A DNA stretch of 64,000 bases. It comes from Chalara sp. BL73. Lineage: Eukaryota; Ascomycota; Leotiomycetes; Helotiales. Below are positions 54,301 to 64,000 of the stretch, piece by piece. Every line of letters starts with the position of its first letter. Positions within the stretch are counted from its first letter, which is position 1. The position numbers and the translations under genes were made by a program. A model generated the notes under the pieces. The model saw only the letters and a list, made by a program, of their open reading frames with translations. It made no database searches and was not told the DNA's origin. The stretch spans positions 49,791 to 113,790 of the forward strand of contig CAKJVC010000255.1 of the NCBI GenBank assembly GCA_918026815.1, written 5' to 3'.

Positions 54301-55533
54301 TATAGGCTTCATGCTCTGTAATCCAGTTGCAAGAATCGCTTTCTGCATCATGAATCTGGTTTTCTCGGACAACCATCTCAGGGAAATGAAGTTGTTTGAG
54401 AAATGCTATGTCACGCGTCAAACATGTAAGCTGACAAAAAGAGCTCCTTCTAACTCACATTTATAATCCTTTGATTTCACCCGTTGCGCAGCTAGGCCGT
54501 GAGAATTTAAGCGAGCGATCGCTTTTCCTATCTCCACTTCAACTATATTTGCTATCCGAGTTTGTGGTGGCACATCATTTTCATCAAGGGGATTGGTTGA
54601 TTTGGCAGCGGCCATGGTTTCTGCGCAATTGGCATAGCAATTTCCAAACTCTTGGATATCACCAGATCTAGCCTCGTATATTCTATAAAGGACCTTGAAA
54701 TATAGTTCGTGTAATTTTTGGAAACATGAAGGAAGTCGCCTTTGTGATATGAGTTTTGAGAAATATCGGTTCGCGATTGCTCCAATATGGTAAATAACTG
54801 ATGCCGTTGCCATTAAACACGATTGGAATAATACTTTCGGCGCCCATTTCTTGCGAACGAATGTCCAAGAAAGCTAATTCTGTCACTACATGGTGAAAGC
54901 TCTTGTCACCTCGGTATGCGTTTTCGATCTCTCGAATTCTCTCTTTGATAGTTTCCCACGAATCGCCACGTTTTCGAGCAGTGAAATAAGTGATCTTTAT
55001 TTCTTCAATGTATGCCTTCATTCGATTATCCAGCTGATACTGCTCGAGAACTTCAGAGCAGCATACGATGACCTTATCAACACTACTGATAGGACCATAA
55101 GACCTAAATGGTGTAATAGGAGGCAATAAGCAGAATTGATTAGATAGTATGTCATGGGCTGCAGCAGTGCCTTCATCGCGTGAATCCTGAGGTAGCCGGA
55201 AGGTTGGTGACCTGTCTGAAAGCACCCTCGCTCGGATCTCTTTTAAGAATTTGATCAAGGCTTGCGCGACTTCCCCATACGCTTCTCCAATATGAGCGTT
55301 ATCATGGGCGTAAACAACGAAGATAGTTGGAGCATCCTTTCCCCCAAACCAGTCGCAATTCGCAAGCGCTTCCGATATCTTCTGGAAAGCATACATTAGA
55401 TCTATCAAAGTGTTAATATATTAAAGTATCATAAAATGGCGCGCCTTCGACACACTTGAATAGGAGACAGACGAAAGTTTGGTCACATGGAATGAATAAG
55501 GGTGGAGGAGGAGGACTTACAATTTTCTGCCAT
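51377..55533 (-). CDS. NLR-like receptor: TIR/SEFIR-like, NACHT, ankyrin repeats
   Basis: Minus strand. A 13-nt first exon (55533-55521, MAEN) splices to 55401 and encodes a flavodoxin-like domain: IFVVYAHDNAHIGEAYGE, ARVLSDRSP, DKVIVCCSEVLEQY, FHHVVTELAFLDIR and ESIIPIVFNGNG. This strand-helix order resembles TIR/SEFIR. The frame then shifts in an A-run (54754-54757, four A where three would continue IFLK into LISQRRLPSCFQKLHEL). A 53-bp intron (54406-54458) leads to FLKQLHFPEM and the NACHT module: GIRGKPGAGKSTLTKKIF, IKIVVDALDEAGN and SICFSCRHYP. Eleven 33-residue ankyrin repeats follow. This is the plan of fungal cell-death receptors, with repeats as sensor and the N-terminus as effector. 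The Met at 54421 lies inside the intron and is not the start. The frameshift may be real or an assembly error. Confidence 0.75.
51478..52567 (-). repeat. eleven 99-bp ankyrin repeats, the central ones nearly identical
   Basis: Each unit encodes about 33 residues of the form VGVVQLLLDAGANVNQQGG, then a short variable stretch and ALQAA. The middle eight units are almost identical except at a few positions: the residue after QQGG (T, S, I, P) and the five residues after ALQAA (ARYCD, ACDSS, ARDNN, VCDNN, VRNSN). ARYCD units alternate with DSS/DNN units, suggesting duplication in pairs of 198 bp. The outer units are more diverged. Confidence 0.92.
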
Positions 55534-56140
55534 GCTGAACTCAGAATATGAGTCCTGTTGTGCCGCACTGATATACCCGACTTATATATGTATTGCGAGT
55601 GTGCTGTCAATGTATTTGGGTCGTTCATGTGTTGCAAAATGGCGAGTTTGCCTCCAGAGAGCGTTAGGCTTCAACATATGAAGGCACAAAGTATTCGTGG
55701 GATCTAGCTTGTAAACAGCGACGCTCTGGAAAATGAATGTGGGCCAGAAAATCACCAAAGTCTCGCTTTCCAGCAAAGGGGGTATTGTTGCAGAATGGCC
55801 TCCTTCAAAGCTGAGGTAAGTAGAGAGCCGTGGGAGCAAAGAATGATCATCGGGCAAAAGGGTGAGGCTGATTTTACATGCGACCCATACTCAGTGCGCC
55901 ATTTTCGGACATGGTGACGGTGGAGGGGTTATCTTTTGATTGGAGCATAACTGCTTCCAGGGCTGTGTGATGTGACAAGCGAGAGGTGCCTCAATGGATG
56001 CCTGCTCGTTCTGCAGCAAAACAAGCCAGGTTGCCTAGGCTTGAGGCTGTGCACAAATTGTTATAGATAATAGATAAAACTGCGAATCAAAGAGTTTGAA
56101 GACGAAAATGGCCGTGGAGAGGCCGCAACTCGTTCAATAA
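55534..56140. promoter_or_regulatory. divergent region between NLR and membrane-protein pseudogene
   Basis: About 600 bp upstream of both genes. It should hold the NLR promoter and the lost start of the membrane-protein gene. No distinct site recognised. Confidence 0.4.
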
Positions 56141-57448
56141 TATCTGCCCACTGCTACTCTTCAAGAATTCCGAAGCCAGTGGGCGAATCCTAGCGACATT
56201 TTGAGTCTGCTTCTATTGATCGGCGGAAATACTGTTCAAAAGGCTATCGCTCAGCTTGTCGGGTACACCTTTAACCCTTTTGGTAAACAAGGACCTTGTA
56301 TTGGTGTAGCACCTGTTGCATTCTCATTCGGCTGGGTGGCCTATGGATTCAGCAATCTTTTATCAGCGGTAGGTGACAGAAGGTTGATACCAATCAGCGA
56401 TATTCCTTCGATAATCGTGAATTGTGCGAACGCATTCCCCAGGACAAACCAGTCTTAGCTGCTTGGTCGCCTGTTACGGGATCATGAAGAAAGGTATCCC
56501 GTTGATGCCAGCGAGCCTGTTAATGGAGATCTTCCAAGCACATCCTTGACAGGAAAGGCTGAGTCAATCCGAATCGATATTTTTGAGTTGGAGCTGCCAT
56601 CTAAGCCAAGTCTCGATTTTGTTTGGTGGATGGGCTGCGCAATGATATGCGTGCAAATCGGAATTGCTCTTATAGCGTTGCTCTTACACGAAGACTGGGG
56701 TATAATAATGATTGTGGTCTGCGGAAATCTGCTCGCTCTGATTACGACAGCCTTGCCTCAATGGAAGCAAGATAAATGGGCAGGGCGGACTTTGAACTCA
56801 AAAAGCGTATTTTGTTTGACCAGAGGCAATGGGCACCTGCATATCATGGTTCTTGTGTGTCCCAAAGGTGCCTGGAACATTGAGACATTAGCAACTTCTA
56901 CCTCAACCCCCCGTCCAGAAACTCCTGCGATATCCTTGATACTGGCGGTTCTATGGATATGTATTCTCATAAGTGTCTCTGGACTGAAGGCTCACGCATG
57001 GTATCTTGTTGGCGTGGGTGGCATTGGCATGTTGCAAAATGTTTACGCTGCTAGAGATCCGAGTACTTCTGGCTTTCATCTTAAAAAGTTTGCGCGAAAG
57101 CCCACGATAATTGGCAAACGCCAATACGCCGAAGATGACGTTGATTCAAATGTGAACCTTGACCAAGCGCAAGATGATATCTCTGAGCTATCTGCATGGC
57201 AGCAGAGCAAACCTGGGGAAGGAAGGTCGCTGCCCAAGTGGCTCGAAACAATGTCTGCAAATGGCGGTGCCCCGGAATGGCTGGAAGCCATAAGAACTGA
57301 CCAGAATATTGCTAACACGCATGGTGCTCTGATAGAGCTAGAGAAGTGGGTCCTGACAGCTGGATTAGCAATGGTACAGACGTTTTTCCCAGCAGGCCTA
57401 GAATACCATGCCCAGAGCATTAGCGATAACTCCCACAAGAAATTCTAG
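56141..57448 (+). pseudogene. polytopic membrane protein interrupted by one TAG
   Basis: One frame is open from 56141 to 57448 except for a TAG at 56456-56458. Before it: FRSQWANPSDILSLLLLIGG, VQKAIAQLVGYTFNPFG, PVAFSFGWVAYGF, then ANAFPRTNQS-stop. After it: LLGRLLRDHEERYPVD and several membrane helices (WWMGCAMICVQIGIALIALL; GIIMIVVCGNLLALITTAL; LILAVLWICILISVSGL). Proteins of this fungal family usually have Trp in the NxSW(I/V)LGRLLRD motif, so the stop looks like TGG to TAG. No ATG precedes the conserved start in frame. An ankyrin-type receptor is divergently adjacent. Function of the family is unknown. Confidence 0.65.
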
Positions 57449-58266
57449 AAAATGGCGTATAACACAAGGAGCATTAGGGCAAAAGCAGAGAAGGCGAGGC
57501 GTGAAATGGAGAGAGCATCTGCTTCTAAAACCAACGGCAACACGCCGGTGTGAGAACAGATTGTTTGGCGTACGAGAATGCGGTGGTGCGGCTGTATGCG
57601 TTCAACCCGATGAAGCTCCTTAGAGTCCGGTGAACATACCTATAGACACAAGACCAAAGATTTAGTCCGTGCCAACATTTCCCCACCTCACAATGTATAA
57701 ACACACCCAGCCATCGGCGTACCGAGAAACGGGGCACTATTCCAGACTTTCGTAGCGTAAATGTGAACAGGACACGCCAACTCAGCACCCAGCAAACCGA
57801 AACTCGATCGAAAGCCACCAAAAAAAGCCAAACATTCGTGATTTTCTATCGAACTTACACCCATCTGCACACGGCCACTCGCTGCGCCATCTGATATACA
57901 GCCCACAAGAATCCAGGCTGCGTTTGCAATACCATCAAATCTAGCCACCATTAGCATGGTATCGTGATACGAATGAACCGTAACGAATGGGAAACTTCTA
58001 GTCTTGAGCTGACCGTTCTGCGTGGAATGATATTTAAGCACTGCATGAGTGGGGAATGACTTGGACGGGCTGGAATTCTGGTTTGGGGATTTCTTTTTTC
58101 AGTATTGTAGTTTCATTGGGACAAACTAGATGTTGGAACGAAAACGATAGGCCAAATTAAACAAACTCACTTAAACAACCAATAGATCGGACAGTGGTCG
58201 CCACACCCAATTTATGATTTATAGTTTCATCTATATATATGTACAGAAACATGAAGCTGTCACTAT
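57449..58266. other. intergenic
   Basis: One minus-strand frame (57688-58041, 117 codons) is open but has no recognisable domain, so I do not call it a gene. Confidence 0.4.
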
Positions 58267-59528
58267 TTAATCCTGCCTCGCAGGGTCTAATGTCGGTTTA
58301 CTCCCCACTAGATCATCGATCTCCTTCAGAATCTCTGGAGTCAACTTATCTAAAATCTGAATAGACTTCACATTTTCGACAATCTGTTCCGGCCTCGAGG
58401 CACCTGTGATGACAGATGAGACGTTTGGATTCTTCAAACACCATGCTAATGCTAGCTGAGACTGCGAAATGCCTAACCTCTCTGCAATAGGCTGATGTAT
58501 GTGTGAGTGAAACGAAATGACATCAGGTAAGGGAAAACTGGGTAGAACTGACCCTTAAGCTTGCAGCTTTAGCAACATTCGCTTTCCACTCATCATTGCC
58601 ATAATTCTTCCGCATGAAATCCGCAAACTTGTCTTTGCTTTCGGCAAAACGACTTCCAGCAGGTGGGCCATGAAGCGCGTCGTTATACTTCCCACTCAGC
58701 AGACCAAATCTCAATGGGGAAAAGGTTGTCAATCCAAGGCCTTGTCTCTCGTACAAGCGCTGGAATTCGCCTTCCACCTTTTTCCTATCCAAAATATTGT
58801 ACAATGGCTGCTCGACTATAGGTGCGATTAGACCAAGCTGCTTAGCTATGCCACAAGCTTCACTGATCTCATCAGCTGCCCACTCTGAGGTGCCCCAATA
58901 GAAAGCGAGACCGTTGTCGATCACGTAGTTGAATGCTCGTACAGTCTCTTCCATGGGAGTTAAGCGGTCAGGGCGGTGTGCATAGACGATGTCGACATAG
59001 TCCATCTGAAGACGCTCTAATGATGCTTTGAGGCCTTCAACCACGTGTTTACGTGATAGACCGTGGTTGTTCACCAGAACTTCCCCATTAGCGCCACCCC
59101 AGTTGAGTTTTGTGCTAATGACAATATCATTACGCCTCCAGCCGTACTTCTTTACTGCTTTTCCAACCATTATCTCAGACTGTCCTCCAGCATAACTAAA
59201 TACTTTGTCAGCAGTGAACGCTTCATATTTCAAAACTCAGTACCTCTCAGCCGTGTCAAAGTAGTTTATACCACAATCATATGCCTGCTTCATGCATGCA
59301 AATGTGAGCTCTGCCGGTTTGGTTAATCCTCGATCAGCCAAGGTCATGTGATGCTACCAACCATTTTCGACATGACCTCCAAATCTGTTCATTTTAGCAG
59401 AATCCTGGACAAAGGCAGGAGAATGTTTACGTGAGCCAGCTTCCCAATCCTAGAACTGAGACATGAAGTCCCGATCTGCCTACTCTTCTGTAGAGCATTC
59501 CCGTGTTTCTTGGTTCTGGCCACGCCAT
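58267..59528 (-). CDS. aldo-keto reductase, voltage-gated K+ channel beta-subunit-like (AKR6)
   Basis: Five exons: 59528-59431, 59384-59362 (only 23 nt), 59310-59244, 59195-58553, 58491-58267. All introns are GT-AG (46-61 bp). The spliced protein, about 350 residues, starts MAWPEPRNTGMLYRRVGRSG and runs through GLGSWLTFGGHVEN and CGINYFDTAESYAGGQSE with the catalytic Asp and Tyr. Next come KYGWRRNDIVISTKLNWGG (Lys), DYVDIVYAHRPD (His), WGTSEWAADEI, EQPLYNILDRKKVE and the C-terminal NADPH-binding VITGASRPEQIVENVKSI. Fungal members reduce small carbonyls with NADPH; the substrate is unknown. Unspliced translation gives only a central piece, so the small exons matter. Confidence 0.92.
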
Positions 59529-59841
59529 TGTGGTGTATGGCCTACTTAATTGATCTTGTCGAAATATCCCTGTTATTCACAATCCTTCGATTGCGACAAA
59601 AATGTCAAAGAATTCGTACTCTTTTGCATTGATCAAAAAAATTTGGCCGTACAGTGTGGACGGCTTCTTGATGCTTGGCAACCCCGCTGGCGGAGAAAAT
59701 ATCGGCCCCACTCGAGCAAGTCACTATGGCGCAATCGACCATATTACCGAGCGAGATAGAAGCCGAAGGCAAATAACAGAGCGCCAGGAAGTTGTGCTTT
59801 CATCGTTGTCATAATGCTGTACAGCTTATGCAATTTATGAA
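59529..59841. other. AKR promoter / regulator 3' flank
   Basis: 313 bp between two minus-strand genes. Nothing specific seen. Confidence 0.4.
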
Positions 59842-61893
59842 TCAGGGTTCAGAGCCGGTACTTTGGGTTAATACCGGCTGCCACTGGAAACCGTCTGCAT
59901 GATTGGCGATTGGGTCGTCCCATGGATAGGAGATATCCTGCTGCTGGTGCATATGAGAGAAACCTGGAGATGCAACATTTGCTGAGCCAGAGGCAGATGA
60001 GAAATCCATGTAATCCTGGCTTCGTTGTCCTTGCCCGTTTGATACGAACGTTTGGCTGTGTACAGACTGCTGACCCGTCTCTCTACCGTCATTAATGCCG
60101 CGACTATTAGTTCTATCTAAAATAGGCGGGCTTGAAAACATATTGACATGAGGAGTGTTTGGAAATGCGGCAAGCCTATCTTTTATTCGCTCAACTAGTA
60201 TGCTGTGACCACCTCGATAGGCTGATAACATATTCTGAAGCTGATCAAGAGCGTTCCTTGAGTCGAAGTTCTCCCAAGAAGCCGCGTCTGCATTGGACCA
60301 CATCCTGGCGATCGAGTCTGCTAGAGAACAAGCAATCTCATATGTTTTGAGCTCCTGTGTGTGCAGGATTAGCTATGGGCGGATTGTTGGTGCAACGGGT
60401 GACACTGACCATAGAAGGACCATGAGGTTCAACTACCGAGGTAGGCAAGCTTTGTATCATATTCAAAAATTCAGTGGCTATCTGCGTCGGGTAGGAAATA
60501 GACATTGCAGGGTCTGTGGTTGAGCATACAAATCCGCGATTCGTAGCGATGCGCCAGAGGATTGCACTCATCCAAGCTCGAGTAACACATATATCGACAA
60601 TTTGAATATCATTTGCAGCATGGAGGTCAACAGAGATTTCCTGAAGCTTCTTCTGCAATAGCATGACCTCTGATTGATTGGTCGCTTGAGGATTATGCTC
60701 GGAGCTCTGGAGTACCTCAAAAGCTTCAGATTTATCGAAGATCCAATAAAAGTTGACGAGTTTCCGAAAAGCTGGTAAGATGGATACTTCTTGCTCATAT
60801 TCCATAGCTGGGAATGAAACATCAGTCTTGAGTACAACAGGCAGTTTGTGTAGCATTGCAACAGATCTAACTATGATTAGTCAGGGCTTTATTTGGTAGG
60901 AAGTGGCAGTAGACCTCTCAGTGAGAAACAGTAACCACAACACCCGCTTCCTGAACTGTTGTTCATCTGTGGAGAGGTCTTTATATGAAGACTCCTTGTC
61001 CAGGCCCATGATTTGGGCCATTGTGATAGCTTCTCTCAGATACAGTAGTGACTGGATCCCGCCTGCCTCCAAGTTTTCATGATAGTAATGCAGGAATAAA
61101 GCGATCCTCAGCTGGTTCAGAGTCAACTATTCCCAATCAGCCCAAAACCCACCAATTCGTTTCACCTGGCCGTACCGCCTTCTGCATTGTAGCTCTCATT
61201 CTTTGAACTTCTTTTTCCATACTCGCTGCCGTCACCACTTCCGCGCTGTTCTTCAATGGCTCCTGCCGCAATTGTGCAATCGTTGCTGCTGCCACTATAT
61301 TGGCAAGTGCGTATGCCTCCATATTGGTGCTATTTTTCTGCAATGCAGCCATCAGATCTTCCACCGCAACTATAGGCCATACTGGAAACATTCGAAGTCG
61401 GTAGACGCAGAGATGTAGGATTAATGTCGCAACTGGAGTGATGACACTTAGAGTCCTGGTAACGTTAAACGTTAAAATCTGGAAATTCAAAAAACAGAAA
61501 ATCTTACCTATGGAATGGCACAGTTTCTGCAGGAGGGGTAGCAATAAGGGGAGGGAGCGGGGTTTCGAGCGCAGAAACCACAGCAGGCACTGCAATTGCA
61601 ATTGCATTTGGAACATTTGCATTCTCATTCAGCGCCGTACCCACGCTCTCTAATTCCTGCAACGAAGCCTCATCCTCGGCCCTTCTCTGCGATTGCGACT
61701 GCGCGATCTGCTGAAAGGTTTTCGTCCTCAAGCTCCTCGGTCCGCGTCGCGTCCCCTGCGTCGTAGGAAAAGTGCACTCGATATCTATCGCAGTGCAGCC
61801 GGAACATGGCTTCTCTCCCGAGCATCGCACTTTCCGCACTCTACAGGCATCGCAGGCGCGTTTGGGAGGTGGCTTGGAGGGCGCATCGGACAT
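59842..61893 (-). CDS. Zn2Cys6 transcription factor, SUC1/MAL-activator-like
   Basis: The N-terminus has a binuclear zinc cluster (KRACDACRVRKVRCSGEKPC, then C-x2-C and a final Cys before TFPTTQGTRRGPRS), as in MAL-activator and sucrose-utilisation regulators. Four GT-AG introns connect: PFHR to TLSVITPVATLILHL, then MQKA to LTLNQLRIALFLHYYHENLE, then LLFLTER to SVAMLHKLPVVL, and HGPSM to ELKTYEIACSLADSI. The middle region contains the fungal transcription-factor homology block (ITMAQIMGLDKESSY; DICVTRAWMSAILWRIAT). The C-terminus is Gln/Ser/Pro-rich. Homologues of this type control sugar-uptake and glycosidase genes, but the target here is unknown. No sugar-metabolism gene lies next to it. 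Confidence 0.85.
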
Positions 61894-62533
61894 GATTCAT
61901 GATCGGTTTCTTGGGAAGGAAGCCCAAAATTCAGAAAGCGATTTGGAAATGGCGTCTTAGGGCCGAGGCGTGGTGGGGAAATACGCTAAATGCATGCTTG
62001 GTAATGCCCAAGAAACTGGAATGGGGCACCGTAAGCCCCTAAACGAAAGGTCTAATTGGCTCAGAATGCCCATGCCCTGCGTCTCAAGTGTTGATGAAAT
62101 CAGTTACAGAAGTATCGACCAGCAGCTTACAGTTAACAGTCGAGTAACAATAAATGAAACATTGAAAACTGGCACAGCAGCTTGATAGGTCAGCTTTTGA
62201 CTCAAACTTCTGTTCAATTCTAATACCAAAGCTATAGTGTAGGTAAAAACAAACTAAAAGCTAATACAAGCCTTAATCAATTTTTACTATTTTAAAGGAT
62301 TTCGTACCAATTTTAACGCCTATTATCTTCACAACCTCAATCAGGACGGTTTTAATTGACTTCACCTTTGGCAACTAAACTTTCTCTATTATTCCCTTTT
62401 ACAGACAATCATTACAGTGCAGTAGTTTGCTTCAGAATCATTCATTATTATCCATTGGGTTGATATTAAACTGCAAATTACCTCACATTTATGCAATCTC
62501 CCAAGACTACCATCCTCACGCGTCATTGCTAGA
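61894..62533. other. intergenic
   Basis: 640 bp holding the regulator promoter and the MFS 3' flank. The middle is A/T-rich; no gene seen. Confidence 0.4.
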
Positions 62534-64000
62534 TTAATACTTGTGACGGAAGTCTAATCGCTTGTTGCCGTCTTTTTCACGTGCCTCAATATCGTTCTGA
62601 TAAACGTTCCGTTCCTCAGCACTCATGCTTTCCCAAATCTTCTCCTTGCGATTATTCAGAATAATCAGGTAATACCGCTGAACCACAAATACGATCAGGG
62701 AAAGAGCGCAAATGGAAATGAGAACCTTGTTTCCTTGCTTATAGTATGGGCTGTCATACTTGCGGTAGATCTGTGATCCGATCAAAGATCCAATTTGGAC
62801 GATGACGTTATAAGTAGCGGCAGTGATGAGACGCTTCTTGACATCGAATGTGTTCTCTGAAATCCATGATGAGACGATGGGATGGAAATATGGGTAGCCA
62901 GAGATGAGGGTGATGAGGGAATATCTTGCCCATTCCTTGCCTCCGTCGGAGATTGTGAGCGCTGCAGTGAGGAGAGGCAGGATCCAGAACTCGCCGAAGA
63001 TGCAATGGAATGTTCGCTCTTTGAAGTAGTCGCTGCTGAACGCCAGGCCAAGCATAGTGAAGATCTGTAGCATGGCGGAAGGGACTGTCAGCATATTTGC
63101 TGCAAGCGTCGTGAATCCAAGACGTTTGATGGTGAGAGTGAGGTACGCCTGAACTGGCGTCGCTGGGATGTACGCCACGAGGCCAATGAAGTAGAGGCCC
63201 CACATAGACTTGTCACTCCACGCATTCTTGACGTCTCTCAAGTTCACTGGCTCTTTGACGGCAGTAAGACCCTTAGCGGGATCGTCACGAAGGATACGCT
63301 ACATTACGTTAGATTCTCATATTTCCGTGGGTTGGCGATGAAACCTACATTGGTCATGATGACTTCCTCACGCTCGCTGTACCAAGAGTTGCGATATATG
63401 ACGCTTTTGGTGGACGTCGGGGTCGCTGGGAGATAGATATAGCTCTATGATAGATTAGATACGCTGACGGGCGGTGGCCTAGACTACTACTTACGATTAC
63501 GCCAATAATGAAGGTTAAGAGACCCTCCAGGAGGAACAACCAAAACCATCCTGGCTTGCCATGAATCCCACGCATCTCTAAGATACCTGCAGCTAATAGA
63601 GCCGAGATCACCCGTGCAACCTTTGTTTATGGTCAGTAACGAAAGTTATGAAGTGAAGTAGGACAAAATACATTGAGCGTAGACCAGAAAGCTGCCAATC
63701 TAATGGAGAGTTCACGAGATGTGTAGAAGTAGGTAGCGAACAGAATTGTGCCGGGGATGAAGCCTCCTCGCAAGCGCCGATAAGAGCTCGAGTAATGTAG
63801 AAAGAAGTTCTATCATCCAAGCCTGTGCCCATGCTGCAGAATGTTAGCTCTAAAGTGGTTGAGACTGGCGGAATCTACTTACAAACTGTCGACCAAGCCA
63901 TCATAAGAATTGGCAACACGCGGCGAAACCATAGCGCTTCGTAAGAAATTGACTGGGAATTCTGCGGTCAAGAAGGACAAAAGTTGAATGGTTGTGCCCT
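62534..64000 (-). pseudogene. Dal5/TNA1-type MFS transporter, 5' part outside window, frameshifted
   Basis: The intact 3' part has exons 63444-63349 and 63298-62534. It encodes SYIYLPATPTSTKSVIYRN, WYSEREEVIMTNRILRDDP, NLRDVKNAWSDKSMWGLYF and further membrane helices to RLDFRHKY. This matches the anion:cation symporter (allantoate/nicotinate permease-like) MFS family, with a GKPGWFWLFLLEGLLTFIIG exon before it. In the 5' part the expected family sequence is only recovered by switching frame at about 63942, 63924, 63815 and 63767. At each place one base is missing from a short run (for example GACE then EASS where GACE-GGFIPG is expected). The sequence continues beyond 64000. Four such losses suggest either a decaying gene or poor consensus quality near this point. 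Substrate unknown. Confidence 0.75.

Noticed and set aside
54421..54421. ATG as start of a separate NACHT-ankyrin protein
   Set aside because: It lies inside a 53-bp GT-AG intron (54406-54458) that joins the upstream exon in frame to the conserved FLKQLHFPEM segment.
54751..54843. 55-bp intron joining the NLR N-terminal and central frames
   Set aside because: GT-AG and phase fit, but it would delete the conserved IIPIVFNG strand; a one-base indel explains the data better.
57688..58041. 117-codon minus-strand frame
   Set aside because: Protein-like composition but no domain, no splice partners and no neighbour context.

Overview
The window is nuclear DNA of a filamentous ascomycete. Short GT-AG introns of about 45-60 bp, HET-domain proteins, NACHT/ankyrin receptors, Zn2Cys6 regulators, a QUTR-type repressor and a secreted GH6/GH3/CE15 set all fit a plant-associated or litter-decaying Pezizomycotina species. 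The exact lineage cannot be read from the sequence. Most gene models below were built by hand from splice sites and reading frames.

Layout: (1) 0-3 kb: a two-exon HET-domain gene and a leftover C-terminus of an iron-type alcohol dehydrogenase/maleylacetate reductase. (2) 3.7-16.9 kb: a quinate/shikimate catabolic cluster. It has a QUTR-type repressor and a QUTA-type activator in divergent orientation, a SnoaL-like protein, two shikimate/quinate dehydrogenases, 3-dehydroshikimate dehydratase and type II (catabolic) 3-dehydroquinase. Together these convert quinate or shikimate to dehydroshikimate and then protocatechuate. No quinate permease and no protocatechuate dioxygenase is present. An 18-bp perfect palindrome of the form CGG-N12-CCG lies upstream of one dehydrogenase. 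(3) 17-19 kb: AT-rich, RIP-like repeat DNA and a relic of a cell-wall protein gene. (4) 19.4-22.1 kb: a ten-exon bifunctional tryptophan synthase whose catalytic beta-subunit glutamate is replaced by glutamine. (5) 23-25 kb: an MCT-type MFS transporter. (6) 27-29 kb: a broken NACHT (NLR-like) gene. (7) 30-34 kb: a second HET gene and a polytopic membrane protein. (8) 35 kb: a degraded HNH-nuclease gene.

(9) 36-48 kb: lignocellulose enzymes (GH6 cellobiohydrolase, GH3 beta-glucosidase, CE15 glucuronoyl esterase), interrupted by an unusual otubain-like gene. That gene has lost its catalytic Cys and His and is fused to a fungal zinc-finger-like region. (10) 48.2-50.1 kb: a complete pogo/Fot1-type DNA transposon with identical 54-bp inverted repeats and a TA duplication, inserted 73 bp upstream of the CE15 start codon. 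(11) 51.4-57.4 kb: an NLR with a TIR/SEFIR-like N-terminus, NACHT and 11 ankyrin repeats, several of them nearly identical, divergent from a membrane-protein pseudogene broken by one TAG. (12) 58-64 kb: an aldo-keto reductase, a SUC1/MAL-activator-like Zn2Cys6 regulator, and a Dal5-type MFS gene that runs off the window and carries four single-base losses.

The most notable points are the catalytically dead otubain fusion, the altered tryptophan synthase active site, the recent transposon in the CE15 promoter, the NLR with homogenised repeats, and the palindromic operator candidate in the quinate cluster. Several frameshifts fall in short homopolymer runs, so assembly error must be considered alongside real gene decay.
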